Assembly: GCA_031394735.1 (NCBI GenBank)
Contig: JANMXI010000217.1
Coordinates: 1-64,000, forward strand
Source: TMP-86 sp031394735
Lineage (GTDB): Bacteria > Pseudomonadota > Gammaproteobacteria > Steroidobacterales > Steroidobacteraceae
Direction: 5' to 3'
Length of the DNA stretch: 64,000 nucleotides
A model generated the notes under the pieces. It saw only the letters and a list, made by a program, of their open reading frames with translations. It did no database searches and was not told where the DNA came from. The translations under genes were made by a program, and so were the position numbers. Positions 17,753-27,247 of the stretch are shown piece after piece. The stretch's first letter is position 1, and every line of letters starts with the position of its first letter.

Positions 17753-18967
17753 ATGACAAGAACGGCCATTGGAACCGCGCTGGCGCTGCTCCTTTTCAAC
17801 ACACCGCTGCTGGCGGAAGAAAAGCCCACGACACCTGGCCATTACCTCTTCGCCTGGGCCGGCGACGTCGCCGGCAAGGGCAATGACTTTCTCGCCGTGA
17901 TCGACGCGGACCCCGCTTCAGCAACGTACGGGAAACTGGTGACGACCACCGCGACGGATCAGAAGAGCATGCAGGTTCATCACACCGAATACACGATGCC
18001 CGACAGCGGAATGCTGTTCGCGAATGATCACCTGGCCGGGCACACCTTCATTTTCGATTTGAACAACCCACTGCACCCAACCGTTGCCACGAGCTTCACC
18101 GACATGGGCGGATTCAGTCACCCGCATTCCTTTCTCCGGCTGCCCAATGGCCATGTGCTAACCACCTTCCAGCATATGCATCATTCTGAGGGTGCCGTGC
18201 ACATGGGCATCACCGGCGGACTGGTCGAGATCGACGATCGCGGTCAGGTGATTCGTTCATCAAGCACGGCGGATCGCGCATTTCCCGATGCGCTGTTAAT
18301 GCCCTACAGCTTGGTCGTGCTCCCGGAACTCGACCGCGTCGTCGTGACCAATTCGTCCATGCACGTTGAAGATGCCAACGGCCATACGTTTCAGGTGTGG
18401 CGGCTGTCCGACCTGAAGTTACTCAAAACGCAGTACTTGGACACCGGTGGCCGACGCTATGGCGAAATCAATCCCGAGGAACCTCGGCGTGGACCCGACG
18501 GATCCATCTTCGTACAGACGCTCGCTTGCGGTATTGAACGCATTACCGAGGTCGAGACGTCGCATCCCTCCTCGAAGCTCGTCCACGTGTTTCCCGGCGG
18601 AGGTTGCGGCGTTCCCACCATCGTTGGTCACTATCTGATTCAAAGCGTTCGCCTAACTCACGGGTTGATCGTGCTCGACATTGCCAATCCATCAAAGCCT
18701 GTGGAGGTGTCGCGATTGGCAATTAACGATGCGTTCGTTCCTCACTGGACCAGTTGGGATGCGAAAGCGCAGCGACTCGTCGTGACCGGCTACGGCAGCG
18801 ATCACCGACTGTTTCTGGTGAAACTCGACCAGGCGACGGGCGAGCTGGCGATGGACACGGCCTTCCACGATGCCGACGGCAAGCCCGGTTTCAGCTTTGA
18901 GGAACGCGAATGGCCGCACGGCTGGAAGGGAACGGCGAATCCGCATGGAGTCGTGTTTTCGCGCTGA
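17753..18967 (+). CDS. Exported selenium-binding-protein (SBP56) homologue
   Basis: 404 residues from MTRTAIGTAL. A signal peptide (to about LLAEE) starts a secreted beta-propeller of the SBP56/methanethiol oxidase superfamily. Family hallmarks are histidine-rich loops: MQVHHTEY, GGFSHPHSF, TTFQHMHH, PHWTSWD and NPHG at the end. It is shorter than SBP56 (about 470). Whether it keeps methanethiol oxidase activity cannot be judged from motifs. It starts 35 nt after the mutarotase gene and converges with the M19 dipeptidase gene. Confidence 0.75.
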   Translation: MTRTAIGTALALLLFNTPLLAEEKPTTPGHYLFAWAGDVAGKGNDFLAVIDADPASATYGKLVTTTATDQKSMQVHHTEYTMPDSGMLFANDHLAGHTFIFDLNNPLHPTVATSFTDMGGFSHPHSFLRLPNGHVLTTFQHMHHSEGAVHMGITGGLVEIDDRGQVIRSSSTADRAFPDALLMPYSLVVLPELDRVVVTNSSMHVEDANGHTFQVWRLSDLKLLKTQYLDTGGRRYGEINPEEPRRGPDGSIFVQTLACGIERITEVETSHPSSKLVHVFPGGGCGVPTIVGHYLIQSVRLTHGLIVLDIANPSKPVEVSRLAINDAFVPHWTSWDAKAQRLVVTGYGSDHRLFLVKLDQATGELAMDTAFHDADGKPGFSFEEREWPHGWKGTANPHGVVFSR

Positions 18968-18981
18968 GCCCCACGTGCGTC

Positions 18982-20271
18982 TCAGTGCTTCACGCCCTCG
19001 GTGATCAAAGGTACTTCAGTGCGCTGAAGATCGGCCGCCACCTTCTCCATCGCACGCATGGCCCGCAGATGGTTGCGGCCTGCGATTTTCAGCACGTCGT
19101 CATCGGAATACCCTCGACGCAATAGCTCCGCGAACAAATACGGGTAGCGCGTGACATCGCCGAGGCCCGTCACCATGTCGCTGGTTTCAGCATGGTAGAA
19201 GTCCGCGCCGATGCCGACGTGATCGACACCCGCCACTTTTCGGATGTGGTCGATGTGGTCCGCGACATCTCCAATCGTCGCCACCGGCGGGCCGACTGAC
19301 TTTTCCCAGGTCTCGATGGCGCTCTTGATGGACGCTTCATCGGTCAATTGACTGCGCAATTGGCGCAGCGCTGCAGAACGCCGGTCATCCCAGGCCTGGC
19401 CATCGCGCGAGGCGAAGGGGCGGATGAAATTTACATGGATGACGCCGCCATTGGCGGTGAGCAGCCGCAACACCTCATCCGGCACATTGCGCGGATGCGG
19501 ATTGAGCGCAAAGGCATTCGAGTGCGAGAAGATCACCGGCGCCCGCGTGACCTTCAGCGCATCGCGCATCGTGTCCGCACTGACATGCGACAAGTCCGCA
19601 AACATGCCGAGCCGGTTCATCTCGCGCACCACCTGTCGCCCAAGGCCGTTCAATCCGAAATTCTGAACCCGGTCCGTGGCCGCATCCGCCCAGTCAATGT
19701 TATCCCAATGGGTCAACGTCATGTAGCGAGCGCCGAGTTCGTGGAACACGCGCAGCGCCGCCGGCGAGTTTTCGATCATATGGCCACCTTCGACGCCCAT
19801 CAGGCAGGCGATCTTTCCGGCGCGGTGAATGCGTTCGATATCGTCGGCCGTGCGCGCCTGTTCGAAGGCCGCCTGGCTCTTCATCACGCGCAACGCAACG
19901 TCGAACTCGCGCAACGCCTCGTGAAGTGAGATGTGCGTTTTCTGCGTCGCCGATTCCACGAACACTGACCAGTATTGCGCGCCCACACGACCCGCGCGGA
20001 GCGACGGAACGTCGGCGCACAATGTCGGCTGGCGGACCGACAGATCGAGCTTTGACAGGTCGCCCGCACTGACTTCGAGGAGTGAAGTCGGCAGATCGTT
20101 GTGAGTGTCGATCAGGGGTGCCTGCGCGAGCAACGACTCGGCGCGCTTCAGCAATGCCGGACTGATGGCGGTAGGAGTCGCATTGGCTGCGGCGCCAATG
20201 ACCCTTGATGTGGTCGACAGTGCAAGCGCACCGACAGCGGCCTGGGTTAGAAAGGTACGGCGAGTGGTCAC
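18982..20271 (-). CDS. Exported M19 membrane dipeptidase
   Basis: 429 residues starting at GTG (20271) with AGGGGG upstream. The N-terminus MTTRRTFLTQAAVGAL carries a twin-Arg-like motif, so Tat export is likely. Renal dipeptidase (M19) motifs: DTHNDLP, MGVEGGHMIEN, FADLSHV, VIFSHSNAF, GIGADFYH. It hydrolyses dipeptides with a binuclear zinc centre. It is convergent with the SBP56-like gene (14 nt apart) and preceded on the same strand by a lipoprotein gene. Confidence 0.92.
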   Translation of the reverse strand: MTTRRTFLTQAAVGALALSTTSRVIGAAANATPTAISPALLKRAESLLAQAPLIDTHNDLPTSLLEVSAGDLSKLDLSVRQPTLCADVPSLRAGRVGAQYWSVFVESATQKTHISLHEALREFDVALRVMKSQAAFEQARTADDIERIHRAGKIACLMGVEGGHMIENSPAALRVFHELGARYMTLTHWDNIDWADAATDRVQNFGLNGLGRQVVREMNRLGMFADLSHVSADTMRDALKVTRAPVIFSHSNAFALNPHPRNVPDEVLRLLTANGGVIHVNFIRPFASRDGQAWDDRRSAALRQLRSQLTDEASIKSAIETWEKSVGPPVATIGDVADHIDHIRKVAGVDHVGIGADFYHAETSDMVTGLGDVTRYPYLFAELLRRGYSDDDVLKIAGRNHLRAMRAMEKVAADLQRTEVPLITEGVKH

Positions 20272-20307
20272 GGTGATCCCCCTGGTTGGTAACTGAAGGC
20301 CGCCACG

Positions 20308-20976
20308 CTAGAAGTAAGTGACTGTGAGCAGCGGCCCCAATGAACCTCGATCCGCCCCTGTCGTGTCGTTGATCTCAACCAAGATCGGAATGTTTGATCC
20401 CAGGTCTTCCAGGATGCGCACTTGGAAATCCACGAGCCCCAAACGCTGCGCTTCGATCATCAGTGGAGTTACGTCAATGGAAACATTGGTACCGACGTCA
20501 GACTGCGAGATGGGTGGAGACACCAACAAAGATGCGAGAGGTAGCTGGACCGAACGGTCGAAATCGGTTTCGATCAGTGTCGGCGGTTGTATGTCCACCA
20601 ACTCGATCAACAGAGGGATGCTGCCCATGGTCGGTTGCAAACTATTGATGTGAACATCGAGGAACGCAGAATCAACCGTCGCGTCACCAGGGACGCCACC
20701 TACCCCTGACAGGGGAAAGTCCAGGAAGGCGCGAAACTCTGTGCGAACTACAGGATCGATACCCGCAAACACACTTTGCACGGTGGGTGACATTCCTTGG
20801 GTTATCGTGAATGAAATGGGGGAAGTTTGTTCAATATCACCATCGAAACCTGCATCGCTTTGTATTTGCGTGGTGACTAGGGGCGGTGGGCCGTCTCTGC
20901 CACGATCACCGCCGCATCCGGTGAGGCTGATCGCGGCATAGGTTATGGCCAGCGCAAAACTTCGAAGGTGATTCAT
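20308..20976 (-). CDS. Lipoprotein of unknown function
   Basis: 222 residues with a lipobox LTGC (Cys at about 21), then GGDRGRDGPPPL, a linker typical of outer-membrane lipoproteins. The rest is beta-rich (TVDSAFLDVHINSL, VSIDVTPLMIEAQ), similar in style to DNRLRE/TGF-propeptide-like beta-sandwich domains in secreted proteins, but the family is not certain. It lies 36 nt upstream of the M19 gene and may be co-transcribed with it. Confidence 0.7.
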   Translation of the reverse strand: MNHLRSFALAITYAAISLTGCGGDRGRDGPPPLVTTQIQSDAGFDGDIEQTSPISFTITQGMSPTVQSVFAGIDPVVRTEFRAFLDFPLSGVGGVPGDATVDSAFLDVHINSLQPTMGSIPLLIELVDIQPPTLIETDFDRSVQLPLASLLVSPPISQSDVGTNVSIDVTPLMIEAQRLGLVDFQVRILEDLGSNIPILVEINDTTGADRGSLGPLLTVTYF

Positions 20977-21072
20977 TTCGTCGTCCAGTGATTTAGGATC
21001 GGCGACAGGTGGCCGTTGATGGGCATTGTCGCACGGTTCTTCGCGATGGTCGGATTCCGACGTCGGATTTGC

Positions 21073-21714
21073 TCAGTCTGCCGCAGCAAAATGCGCCATT
21101 TGATCTGCGTGTGCCTTCACGAAGGACGGGCGAGCCGTGGCGCGGGCGACATACTCACGGCAGGCTGGATATGCTTCCAGCCCGTCGAACCGATCGACGA
21201 GGCGCAGGACGTCCGCCATTAGTATGTCGGCGACGGAAAAGGTCCCCGCTAACCACTCGCGCCGTGCGATCACAGGCTCCAAGTGTCCGAGCCGGGACGA
21301 CTTGAGGAACCCGTCGAATACTTTCCATGCCGACGAGTCACGCGCTTCACCCGTGAAAACCAATATGGACCAGGGCAGACTAGCCGCCTCGACTGAATTG
21401 AGTGCCGCAAATAGCCATTCCTTAATCTCGCTGCGAATGCGCGGATCGGCAGGCATCAATGCATTACTGCGCTCTGCCAAATGAAGCAGTATTGCGCCAC
21501 TTTCGAAGATCGTAATGTCTCCATCCGTCAGCCACGGCACTTGCCCGAAGGGTTGGTGCGAGAAATGCTCGACGTTCCGGTTACGAAACGGCGTGCTCAC
21601 AACGCGATAGGGCAATCCGGCCTCTTCCAGTGCCCAACGCACCCGTAGATCACGCACGAAGCCTCGAGGCATTTCCGGAACCCAATCGAAGGTGGTGAGA
21701 ATCAGTTCGCCCAT
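21073..21714 (-). CDS. Glutathione S-transferase family protein
   Basis: 213 residues from MGELILTTFD. An N-terminal thioredoxin-like domain (RDLRVRWALEEAGLPY, PFGQVPWLTDGDITIFESGA, where Glu-Ser binds glutathione) is followed by an all-helical C-terminal domain (REWLAGTFSVADILMADVL). It is a clear paralogue of the GST at 25231-25893. The upstream extension to 21774 is not needed. Substrate is unknown. Confidence 0.88.
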   Translation of the reverse strand: MGELILTTFDWVPEMPRGFVRDLRVRWALEEAGLPYRVVSTPFRNRNVEHFSHQPFGQVPWLTDGDITIFESGAILLHLAERSNALMPADPRIRSEIKEWLFAALNSVEAASLPWSILVFTGEARDSSAWKVFDGFLKSSRLGHLEPVIARREWLAGTFSVADILMADVLRLVDRFDGLEAYPACREYVARATARPSFVKAHADQMAHFAAAD

Positions 21715-21807
21715 TCGAGAGCTCCAGGGAAAAGTTGCTCTGCCCGCCCAGTTCCGACACTTTGCCTGCCACAACGACTAAATGATGGCTTGCAGGCCTA
21801 TCGAAGG

Positions 21808-22740
21808 TCAAGCCACCTTGCTGCGGGCCTGCCAGTCGCCCGAATTGGCAGACTCAACGGCCAATACGCCGGTCAGGTCTTTTAGAAAGATCGCGAGTTC
21901 GCCGGCCATGACCGCAAAATCAATGTCGAACTGTTCCGCAGGGTCCACGGTGTCGCCTTGCGTGTCATCCTTGCCCATCTCGAGAAAATCGAGTCGCTTG
22001 ATCTGCAGTTTGTCGGTGAGGACGAATGACAATCGATCGTTCCAGGTCAGTCCCAGCCGCGTCGGATATTTTCCCGCGCTCAGATGGCCACGAATTTCCT
22101 TCGCTTCCAGAGGGTGACGCAGGTAGCGGATCACGGCCTTGTTCTTATCGGCACTCTGTAGCTCCAGATCATCATCGATCGAAAACTGAGCGGGTGCCTC
22201 GCCGAGCATCAACCAGGCGGTCCTGGCGGCGTGTGGGGAACGATCGGTCTGAATGGCGGTGGGCGCAAAGCTGCCCAGGGTCTCGCGCAAGGTTTCAACC
22301 ACGGCTTCGGCGCGCGGCAGGCTCGACGCATCGACGGCGAACCACCCGGCGGTTGGATCTATCCAGGCGCGTGTCACCCGCCGTCGTGTAAGGGCGCGAG
22401 CGCGCAGCTCATCGGCAACTCGATTGCGCAGATCACGCATCTGTTTACGTCCCACCGGGAACCCCTGCTCTTGCGCTTGGATCTCGGCACGTTCCTGCGC
22501 AATTTGCCGAATGATGGACCCCGGCAGCAATTTCTCGTCGGTCCCCAATGCGATCATGTGATGTTGATTGACTGTGTGCACCAACCGGCCACCAGAAGTT
22601 ACCGGTAGCCAGCCACGGCTCGTCATGTCGAACGGACCACACGGCTGCAGCGTGCGGGTCGCAAGCTGGGTCTCCAACTCGGCGGCGCTCGTGGTCCACG
22701 GGTCAGGCAATCGATGAAAGATCAGATTCTTGAATAGCAT
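21808..22740 (-). CDS. rdgC: RdgC recombination-associated protein
   Basis: 310 residues matching RdgC along the full length: MLFKNLIFHRLPDPW, RGWLPV, LLPGSIIRQ, VGRKQMRDLRNRVADEL and IDPTAGWFAVDASS. RdgC is a ring-shaped DNA-binding protein of beta/gamma-proteobacteria that limits RecA filament formation. It supports the gammaproteobacterial assignment. It is a single gene with 185 bp of non-coding DNA upstream. Confidence 0.95.
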   Translation of the reverse strand: MLFKNLIFHRLPDPWTTSAAELETQLATRTLQPCGPFDMTSRGWLPVTSGGRLVHTVNQHHMIALGTDEKLLPGSIIRQIAQERAEIQAQEQGFPVGRKQMRDLRNRVADELRARALTRRRVTRAWIDPTAGWFAVDASSLPRAEAVVETLRETLGSFAPTAIQTDRSPHAARTAWLMLGEAPAQFSIDDDLELQSADKNKAVIRYLRHPLEAKEIRGHLSAGKYPTRLGLTWNDRLSFVLTDKLQIKRLDFLEMGKDDTQGDTVDPAEQFDIDFAVMAGELAIFLKDLTGVLAVESANSGDWQARSKVA

Positions 22741-22925
22741 GAGCCAGGCACTCGACGAAAAAACGAGCGCGGATTATAGGGAACGCGAGCCCGGTATCAG
22801 TGGAATTTATTTTGCGCGCCGGACGAGGAAAATGGAGTCTGCTACTTTACTTTTCAAACATTTCGCGCGTCATTCAGTGCTCAGCGTTACGAGCAGCCAC
22901 TTATTGACATTGAGTGGAACGGGCC

Positions 22926-23624
22926 TTACTGAAGACATGCGCCCGTCGGAATCCATTGCGAAACGATTCCTCGTGCCTGAGACGAATCATGGATCACCAA
23001 GACCAGAGATTTTCTTACTTCAGTGCCTGTGATCTTGAGCTGCATCGGTACGTCCGGCTGCACAGTCATTGTCCCACCGGCTTTCGCCCGAATGGCGCCA
23101 GAGGGAGTCTCCAAACACTGCTCACCCACAATCATGTACCAACCCTCGGGACCCGGGTGCGTGTGGACCCTGGATTGGTCGCCCGGGCGCATCACCGCGT
23201 ACGAGAGAACTGCTGTGTACGACTGCGCCGGCGGCAGCTCCATTGGGCCTACTGTTGCGACCGCTTGCCCGCCCTTGACGATGAGATCGCGTGATCCAAA
23301 TTCCGACAGCCACACTCGACCGTCTTCTTCAAGGACGATCCCGGTTGCGCTCCTGGCTGAATCTGCAGCCGCACGATTTGCAAATGTGCGAATATACCAA
23401 TACACGCGCCGCATCGGGAATTGCAGGTTTTTTTCCGACGCGACATTAAAGCAACCGAAATCCGGCCGCTTCTGGCCTGGCAGTACATCGTCGCACGACA
23501 CTCCGCTAAGGTGCGCGTGCATCTCACCCGCAGTTTCCTGACCGTTTGCTACGCTCAAGGTAAAGGGTACTGCGAGAGGCAAAAAGAAAATGCCGAAAAT
23601 GCTTGCCACTTTGGCACTATTCAT
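22926..23624 (-). CDS. Exported cupin-domain protein
   Basis: 232 residues from MNSAKVASIF, chosen because AGGAGGG precedes this ATG. Signal peptide to about VANG. The C-terminal half is a cupin: YAVMRPGDQSRVHTHPGPEG gives the first metal motif, with ETPSGAIRAKAGGTM following. A paired motif occurs around LQFPMRRVYWYI. Function unknown; small secreted cupins bind ligands or act as dioxygenases. Confidence 0.75.
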   Translation of the reverse strand: MNSAKVASIFGIFFLPLAVPFTLSVANGQETAGEMHAHLSGVSCDDVLPGQKRPDFGCFNVASEKNLQFPMRRVYWYIRTFANRAAADSARSATGIVLEEDGRVWLSEFGSRDLIVKGGQAVATVGPMELPPAQSYTAVLSYAVMRPGDQSRVHTHPGPEGWYMIVGEQCLETPSGAIRAKAGGTMTVQPDVPMQLKITGTEVRKSLVLVIHDSSQARGIVSQWIPTGACLQ

Positions 23625-23778
23625 TTTCAACCCTCCTGCATCCACGCGTGCGTCGACTCTGCGCCAGATGAATCGCCATGGTCAATAGGAGACACGGCTT
23701 CCAGCGATGCATCCCGATGCACCGCTGCCCAGTCGCGGTGAACGGCGGCTTTCCGGCGATCAGCTTAACTCGCAGGGC

Positions 23779-25035
23779 TCAGTCTGGGCCGCCGCCACGA
23801 ACCCCTCGCGACAGCAAGGCCGTGGCCGTCATATCGCCCATGACGTTCGCGATGGTCTTGAAGATGTCGGGAATCAAATCGATTGCGATCAAAATCCCGA
23901 TGCCCGCGGCGGGGAGGCCCACGCTCAAAAAAAGCGGCGCGAGCATCAGCAGGCTGCCCATTGGAATGCCTGGTGTGCAAAAGCTCAGCAGGAACGACAG
24001 CGCGAGAATCTGACCCATGTCGGCAGCGCTCAGATGGATCCCGTACAGCCGCGCGACAAAGCACGCGCACGAGAGCCACACGACCGGCGCAGTCACCTTG
24101 AAAACGGAGACTGCCAGCGGGAGAGCAAATCCCGCGATGACGGGTGGGCACGGCAGCGTTCGTTCGGCGCCTTCGATCATCGCCGGCAATGAGGCAAGCG
24201 AGGAGCGCGAGCTGAACGCGATGCTCAGAGCCGGAAACACAGCCACGGCAAATCGCCGCAGGGAGACCCTGCCAAACACAGCCGCGATGATCCACAGCAC
24301 CAGAGAAAGGATGCAAAGCAGAGCCGACAGTACGATCACGTAGTAGCCGAATTCGCCGACGGCAGAGGGGCCAATGTGAGCTGCCAACGGCACAATGAGG
24401 CAGAACACGCCCACCGGAGCAAGCTTGACCAACCATCGCACCAGGGTCTGCATGGACTCACTGACGCCTTGAAAGAACATCACCAGCGGTGCCCGTAGTT
24501 CGGCGCTGATATGGGTGGCCGCCAAGCCAAAGGCGATCGAGAAAATGACCAGTGGCAGCATCGTGCCCTCGGCCGCTGCTCGTATCGGGTTTGCCGGCAC
24601 GACGTCCGCAAGCCATTGCGCGAAGGTGGGTAGCTGTTGCGCCTGCTGAACCACGGACGAAACACCCGCCGAGGACGCCAGGTCCGTCGCTACCGGACCT
24701 GTGCTCGTCACCGCGAAAAGAGAGGGCACCGTCAGCGCCGCGAATGCCGTACTTACGCCCAGCAAGGCAACGAAGATCATCATGGCGTGTGCGCCAGTTC
24801 GCCCTGCCGACCGGACATCAGGGAAGGCGGTCATGCTGACGAACAGCAACGAGATCACCAACGGAATCACCGTCATCCGGATGGCATTGATCCATAAGTT
24901 GCCGATCGTCTCGACGCTGGCTCCGGCCGCAATCCACGTTGAGTTGTGCGTCAGAGAAAGACCTAGTCCAATCAGGACGCCTGACACAAGTGCGACGAGC
25001 ACCTGCGCGTTTGGGCCCCAGCGTTTCGATTCCAT
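23779..25035 (-). CDS. Dicarboxylate/amino acid:cation symporter (DAACS family)
   Basis: 418 residues, eight membrane helices and two re-entrant loops. The serine-rich HP1 loop is seen in SIAFSSRSSLASLPAMI, the HP2 region in SFCTPGIPMGSLL, and conserved helices in RMTVIPLVISLLF and IPDIFKTIANVMGDM. It imports dicarboxylates or acidic amino acids with Na+ or H+. AAGGGA lies upstream of the ATG. Divergent from the GST at 25231 over about 195 bp. Confidence 0.9.
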   Translation of the reverse strand: MESKRWGPNAQVLVALVSGVLIGLGLSLTHNSTWIAAGASVETIGNLWINAIRMTVIPLVISLLFVSMTAFPDVRSAGRTGAHAMMIFVALLGVSTAFAALTVPSLFAVTSTGPVATDLASSAGVSSVVQQAQQLPTFAQWLADVVPANPIRAAAEGTMLPLVIFSIAFGLAATHISAELRAPLVMFFQGVSESMQTLVRWLVKLAPVGVFCLIVPLAAHIGPSAVGEFGYYVIVLSALLCILSLVLWIIAAVFGRVSLRRFAVAVFPALSIAFSSRSSLASLPAMIEGAERTLPCPPVIAGFALPLAVSVFKVTAPVVWLSCACFVARLYGIHLSAADMGQILALSFLLSFCTPGIPMGSLLMLAPLFLSVGLPAAGIGILIAIDLIPDIFKTIANVMGDMTATALLSRGVRGGGPD

Positions 25036-25230
25036 GCAGTGAGTTCCCTTTATTATTGTTGGTCGCGGCTGACTGTACTACCTCTTACCCACTGTCGCCC
25101 GACCGATTGCCACGCACCCTGTCATTTCGCGGCAAAGACGCAGACGAATTCCTTTGATAGGCTACAGGAATGCGCATTGCGCCGGCGCTCAACGAGACAT
25201 CAGCAAAAGAGAATCATCATTACTCTCACC

Positions 25231-25893
25231 ATGAAACCCACCATCACCGCCTTTGAACGCTCACCTGATCGCGGTAGAGGATTGGCGCGGGACATGCGCG
25301 TTCGCTGGGCACTTGAAGAAGTCGGCCAGCCTTACGAAGTTCGTCTTGTTTCGTTCAGCGAGATGAAGGAGCCCGCGCATCGCGCGCTTCATCCGTTTGG
25401 GCAGATTCCGACCTATGAAGAAGGCGATCTCGCCCTGTTCGAGTCGGGTGCGATCGTGTTCCATATCGCAAAGCGCCATGCAGGCTTGCTGCCTGAGGAT
25501 GCGAATGCGCGGGCGCGTGCCATCACGTGGATGTTTGCTGCGCTTAACTCGGTGGAGCCGCCGATCAATGATCGTGGAATGGCAATTCTCATCGAGCACG
25601 ACAAGACCTGGCATGCGGAGCGCTTGGCCTTCCTCGAGGATCGCGTCCGAGTACGGCTGGGCGAACTTTCCAATCGCCTCGGCAAGGCCGACTGGCTCGA
25701 CGGTGCGTTTAGCGCCTGCGATTTATTAATGGTGACGGTGCTGCGCAGGTTGAACGGCTCGGGACTACTGGAAAAATATTCGAATCTCCTGGCCTATGTC
25801 GCCCGTGGCGAAGCGCGGCCCGCCTTCAAACGTGCGTTTGCCGATCAATTGGCGGTGTTCACCGGCAAGCCCTGCGCCCAGGCCGTAAACTGA
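25231..25893 (+). CDS. Glutathione S-transferase family protein
   Basis: 220 residues from MKPTITAFER; the frame's upstream extension is not supported. The thioredoxin-like half has RDMRVRWALEEVGQPYEV, PFGQIPTYEEGDLALFESGA; the helical half has WLDGAFSACDLLMVTVL. It is a paralogue of the GST at 21073-21714 (shared RVRWALEE, FESGAI, FAALNSVE), on the opposite strand 3.5 kb away. The Shine-Dalgarno is weak. Confidence 0.88.
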   Translation: MKPTITAFERSPDRGRGLARDMRVRWALEEVGQPYEVRLVSFSEMKEPAHRALHPFGQIPTYEEGDLALFESGAIVFHIAKRHAGLLPEDANARARAITWMFAALNSVEPPINDRGMAILIEHDKTWHAERLAFLEDRVRVRLGELSNRLGKADWLDGAFSACDLLMVTVLRRLNGSGLLEKYSNLLAYVARGEARPAFKRAFADQLAVFTGKPCAQAVN

Positions 25894-25939
25894 CGCACTG
25901 AACTTCAGTTCGTCATTCATCTGCAGCGATGCGAAGCTT

Positions 25940-25987
25940 AACGTGCGTGCAGCGCACTTACCGCACGTTCCCTGTGATAACGTGCGG
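25940..25987. repeat. Three AACGTGCG(G) repeats forming inverted pairs
   Basis: AACGTGCG at 25940-25947 (+), CCGCACGTT at 25961-25969 and AACGTGCGG at 25979-25987 (+). The last two form a perfect 9-bp inverted repeat separated by 9 bp; the first pairs with the second over 8 bp. They lie 29-76 bp before the start of the small membrane protein gene and 47 bp after the GST stop. This is consistent with an operator array or alternative stem-loops. No T-tract follows the stems, so a terminator is less likely. Confidence 0.55.
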
Positions 25988-26015
25988 CAATAAAGGTCAA
26001 TCTTGGGAGACTACG

Positions 26016-26456
26016 ATGACAGAATCGCTAGGAAAGACACCCTGGCACATTTGGCTGATCGGCGCGTTCGCCGCTTTATTCAACTCCGTCGGCGTGTTCG
26101 ACTTCGTGATGAGCATGGCACAGGGCGCAAAGTATCAGGCCAGCGTGGGAATGACGCCGGATCAGATCGCTCACTATCAAGCGATGCCGAGTTGGATGAC
26201 GGTGGTGTGGGCCGTCGGTGTCTTCGGAGCGTTCCTGGCGTCAGTTCTCTTGCTACTACGTCGAAAGTCGGCGTTTCCCGTTTTTGTGACGTCGCTGGCG
26301 GCGTTCCTCATCAGCTTGCTTTACACCTACGTTCTCACCAACGGCGGCGCCATCATGGGTCAACAGATGGCGATCACCAGTGCAGTCATCGCAGGGCTGC
26401 TGGCTCTCTTCTGCTGGTACTCACGGTCAATGACCGCGCGAGGCGTATTGCGCTGA
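26016..26456 (+). CDS. Four-helix membrane protein of unknown function
   Basis: 146 residues from MTESLGKTPW, with TTGGGAG about 7 nt before the ATG. Four hydrophobic segments (about 12-33, 63-83, 88-108, 115-135). The motif WHIWLIGAFAALFNSVGVFDF at the N-terminus and the QASVGMTPDQIAHYQAMPSW loop are typical of a small uncharacterised proteobacterial membrane family. Preceded by the AACGTGCGG repeat array. Convergent with the decayed MFS gene 19 nt away. Confidence 0.75.
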   Translation: MTESLGKTPWHIWLIGAFAALFNSVGVFDFVMSMAQGAKYQASVGMTPDQIAHYQAMPSWMTVVWAVGVFGAFLASVLLLLRRKSAFPVFVTSLAAFLISLLYTYVLTNGGAIMGQQMAITSAVIAGLLALFCWYSRSMTARGVLR

Positions 26457-26475
26457 CGACGTATGCGAAAGCGTA

Positions 26476-27247
26476 CTAATGCGGCGCGGGGGCATCGTCA
26501 GGCCAGCGAATTGGCTCGACTCGCGGCACGATAAAGGCCCAGGCAAACGCGCCGGCTAGCAGAACTCCCGCGGCAATCGTGAATGCCCAGGCGAATTGCC
26601 CGGTGCGGTCAACAATCACTCCCGTGATGATCGGCGCAAAGACGCCCGCAAGCTGGCCGGCGACGCCCTGCATTCCAAACCACTGACCTGCGGCTCGCGC
26701 GCCCGCAAGGGTTTGCGTGATGGCAAAGATCATCGGTGTCGTGAAGCCACTGAAGAATCCGTACACGCCCAGCAGGAAAATGGTCGTGCGTGGATCCGCG
26801 ATGGCAGTTAAAGCGATGGTTGCTGCCCCACCGATCGACCCCGCGACCATGATTCCTTTGCGGACACGATTCGGCTATGTGCCGTGACGAATCAATCGGT
26901 CGGATGCAGCACCGATCAGCGCGCACGACAGGGCGTGAATGCAATAGACGACGGCACCAATGACCGCCATCTGCTTCACACTGAAGCCGCGTGATTTGAC
27001 GAGCATGAGCGGCAGCCATGAGAGGACAAAATAGTAGCTATAGTTGAGGCAAAAGAGTCCCGCGGCCGTTCCCCATAGCCCGCGCTGCCGCAGTATGTGT
27101 CTGAAGGGCACTGGCGCGACGGCACTCGTCTCCGTGGCGCTCGACAGGCCGCGGTGAGTATAGTGCGCGGCAAAGCCTTTCTTCGTAGACGTCCGCTTCG
27201 CGGCATGCCAATCACTTTCCAGAGTACTGAACCAGAATCGCTTCGGC
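26476..27247 (-). pseudogene. Decayed MFS transporter, C-terminal half with amber stop
   Basis: Only the central loop and last six helices of an MFS transporter (anion:cation symporter-like) remain. The frame is open from the end of the flavoprotein gene (about 27247) through RQRGLWGTAAG and WLPLMLV. It meets TAG at 26875-26877 in RLIRHGT-stop, and continues in the same frame as PNRVRKGIMVAGSIGG to the stop at 26476. The N-terminal six helices are missing; the fragment begins at the 3' end of the adjacent gene. A nonsense mutation plus a 5' deletion makes a functional product improbable. Confidence 0.85.
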
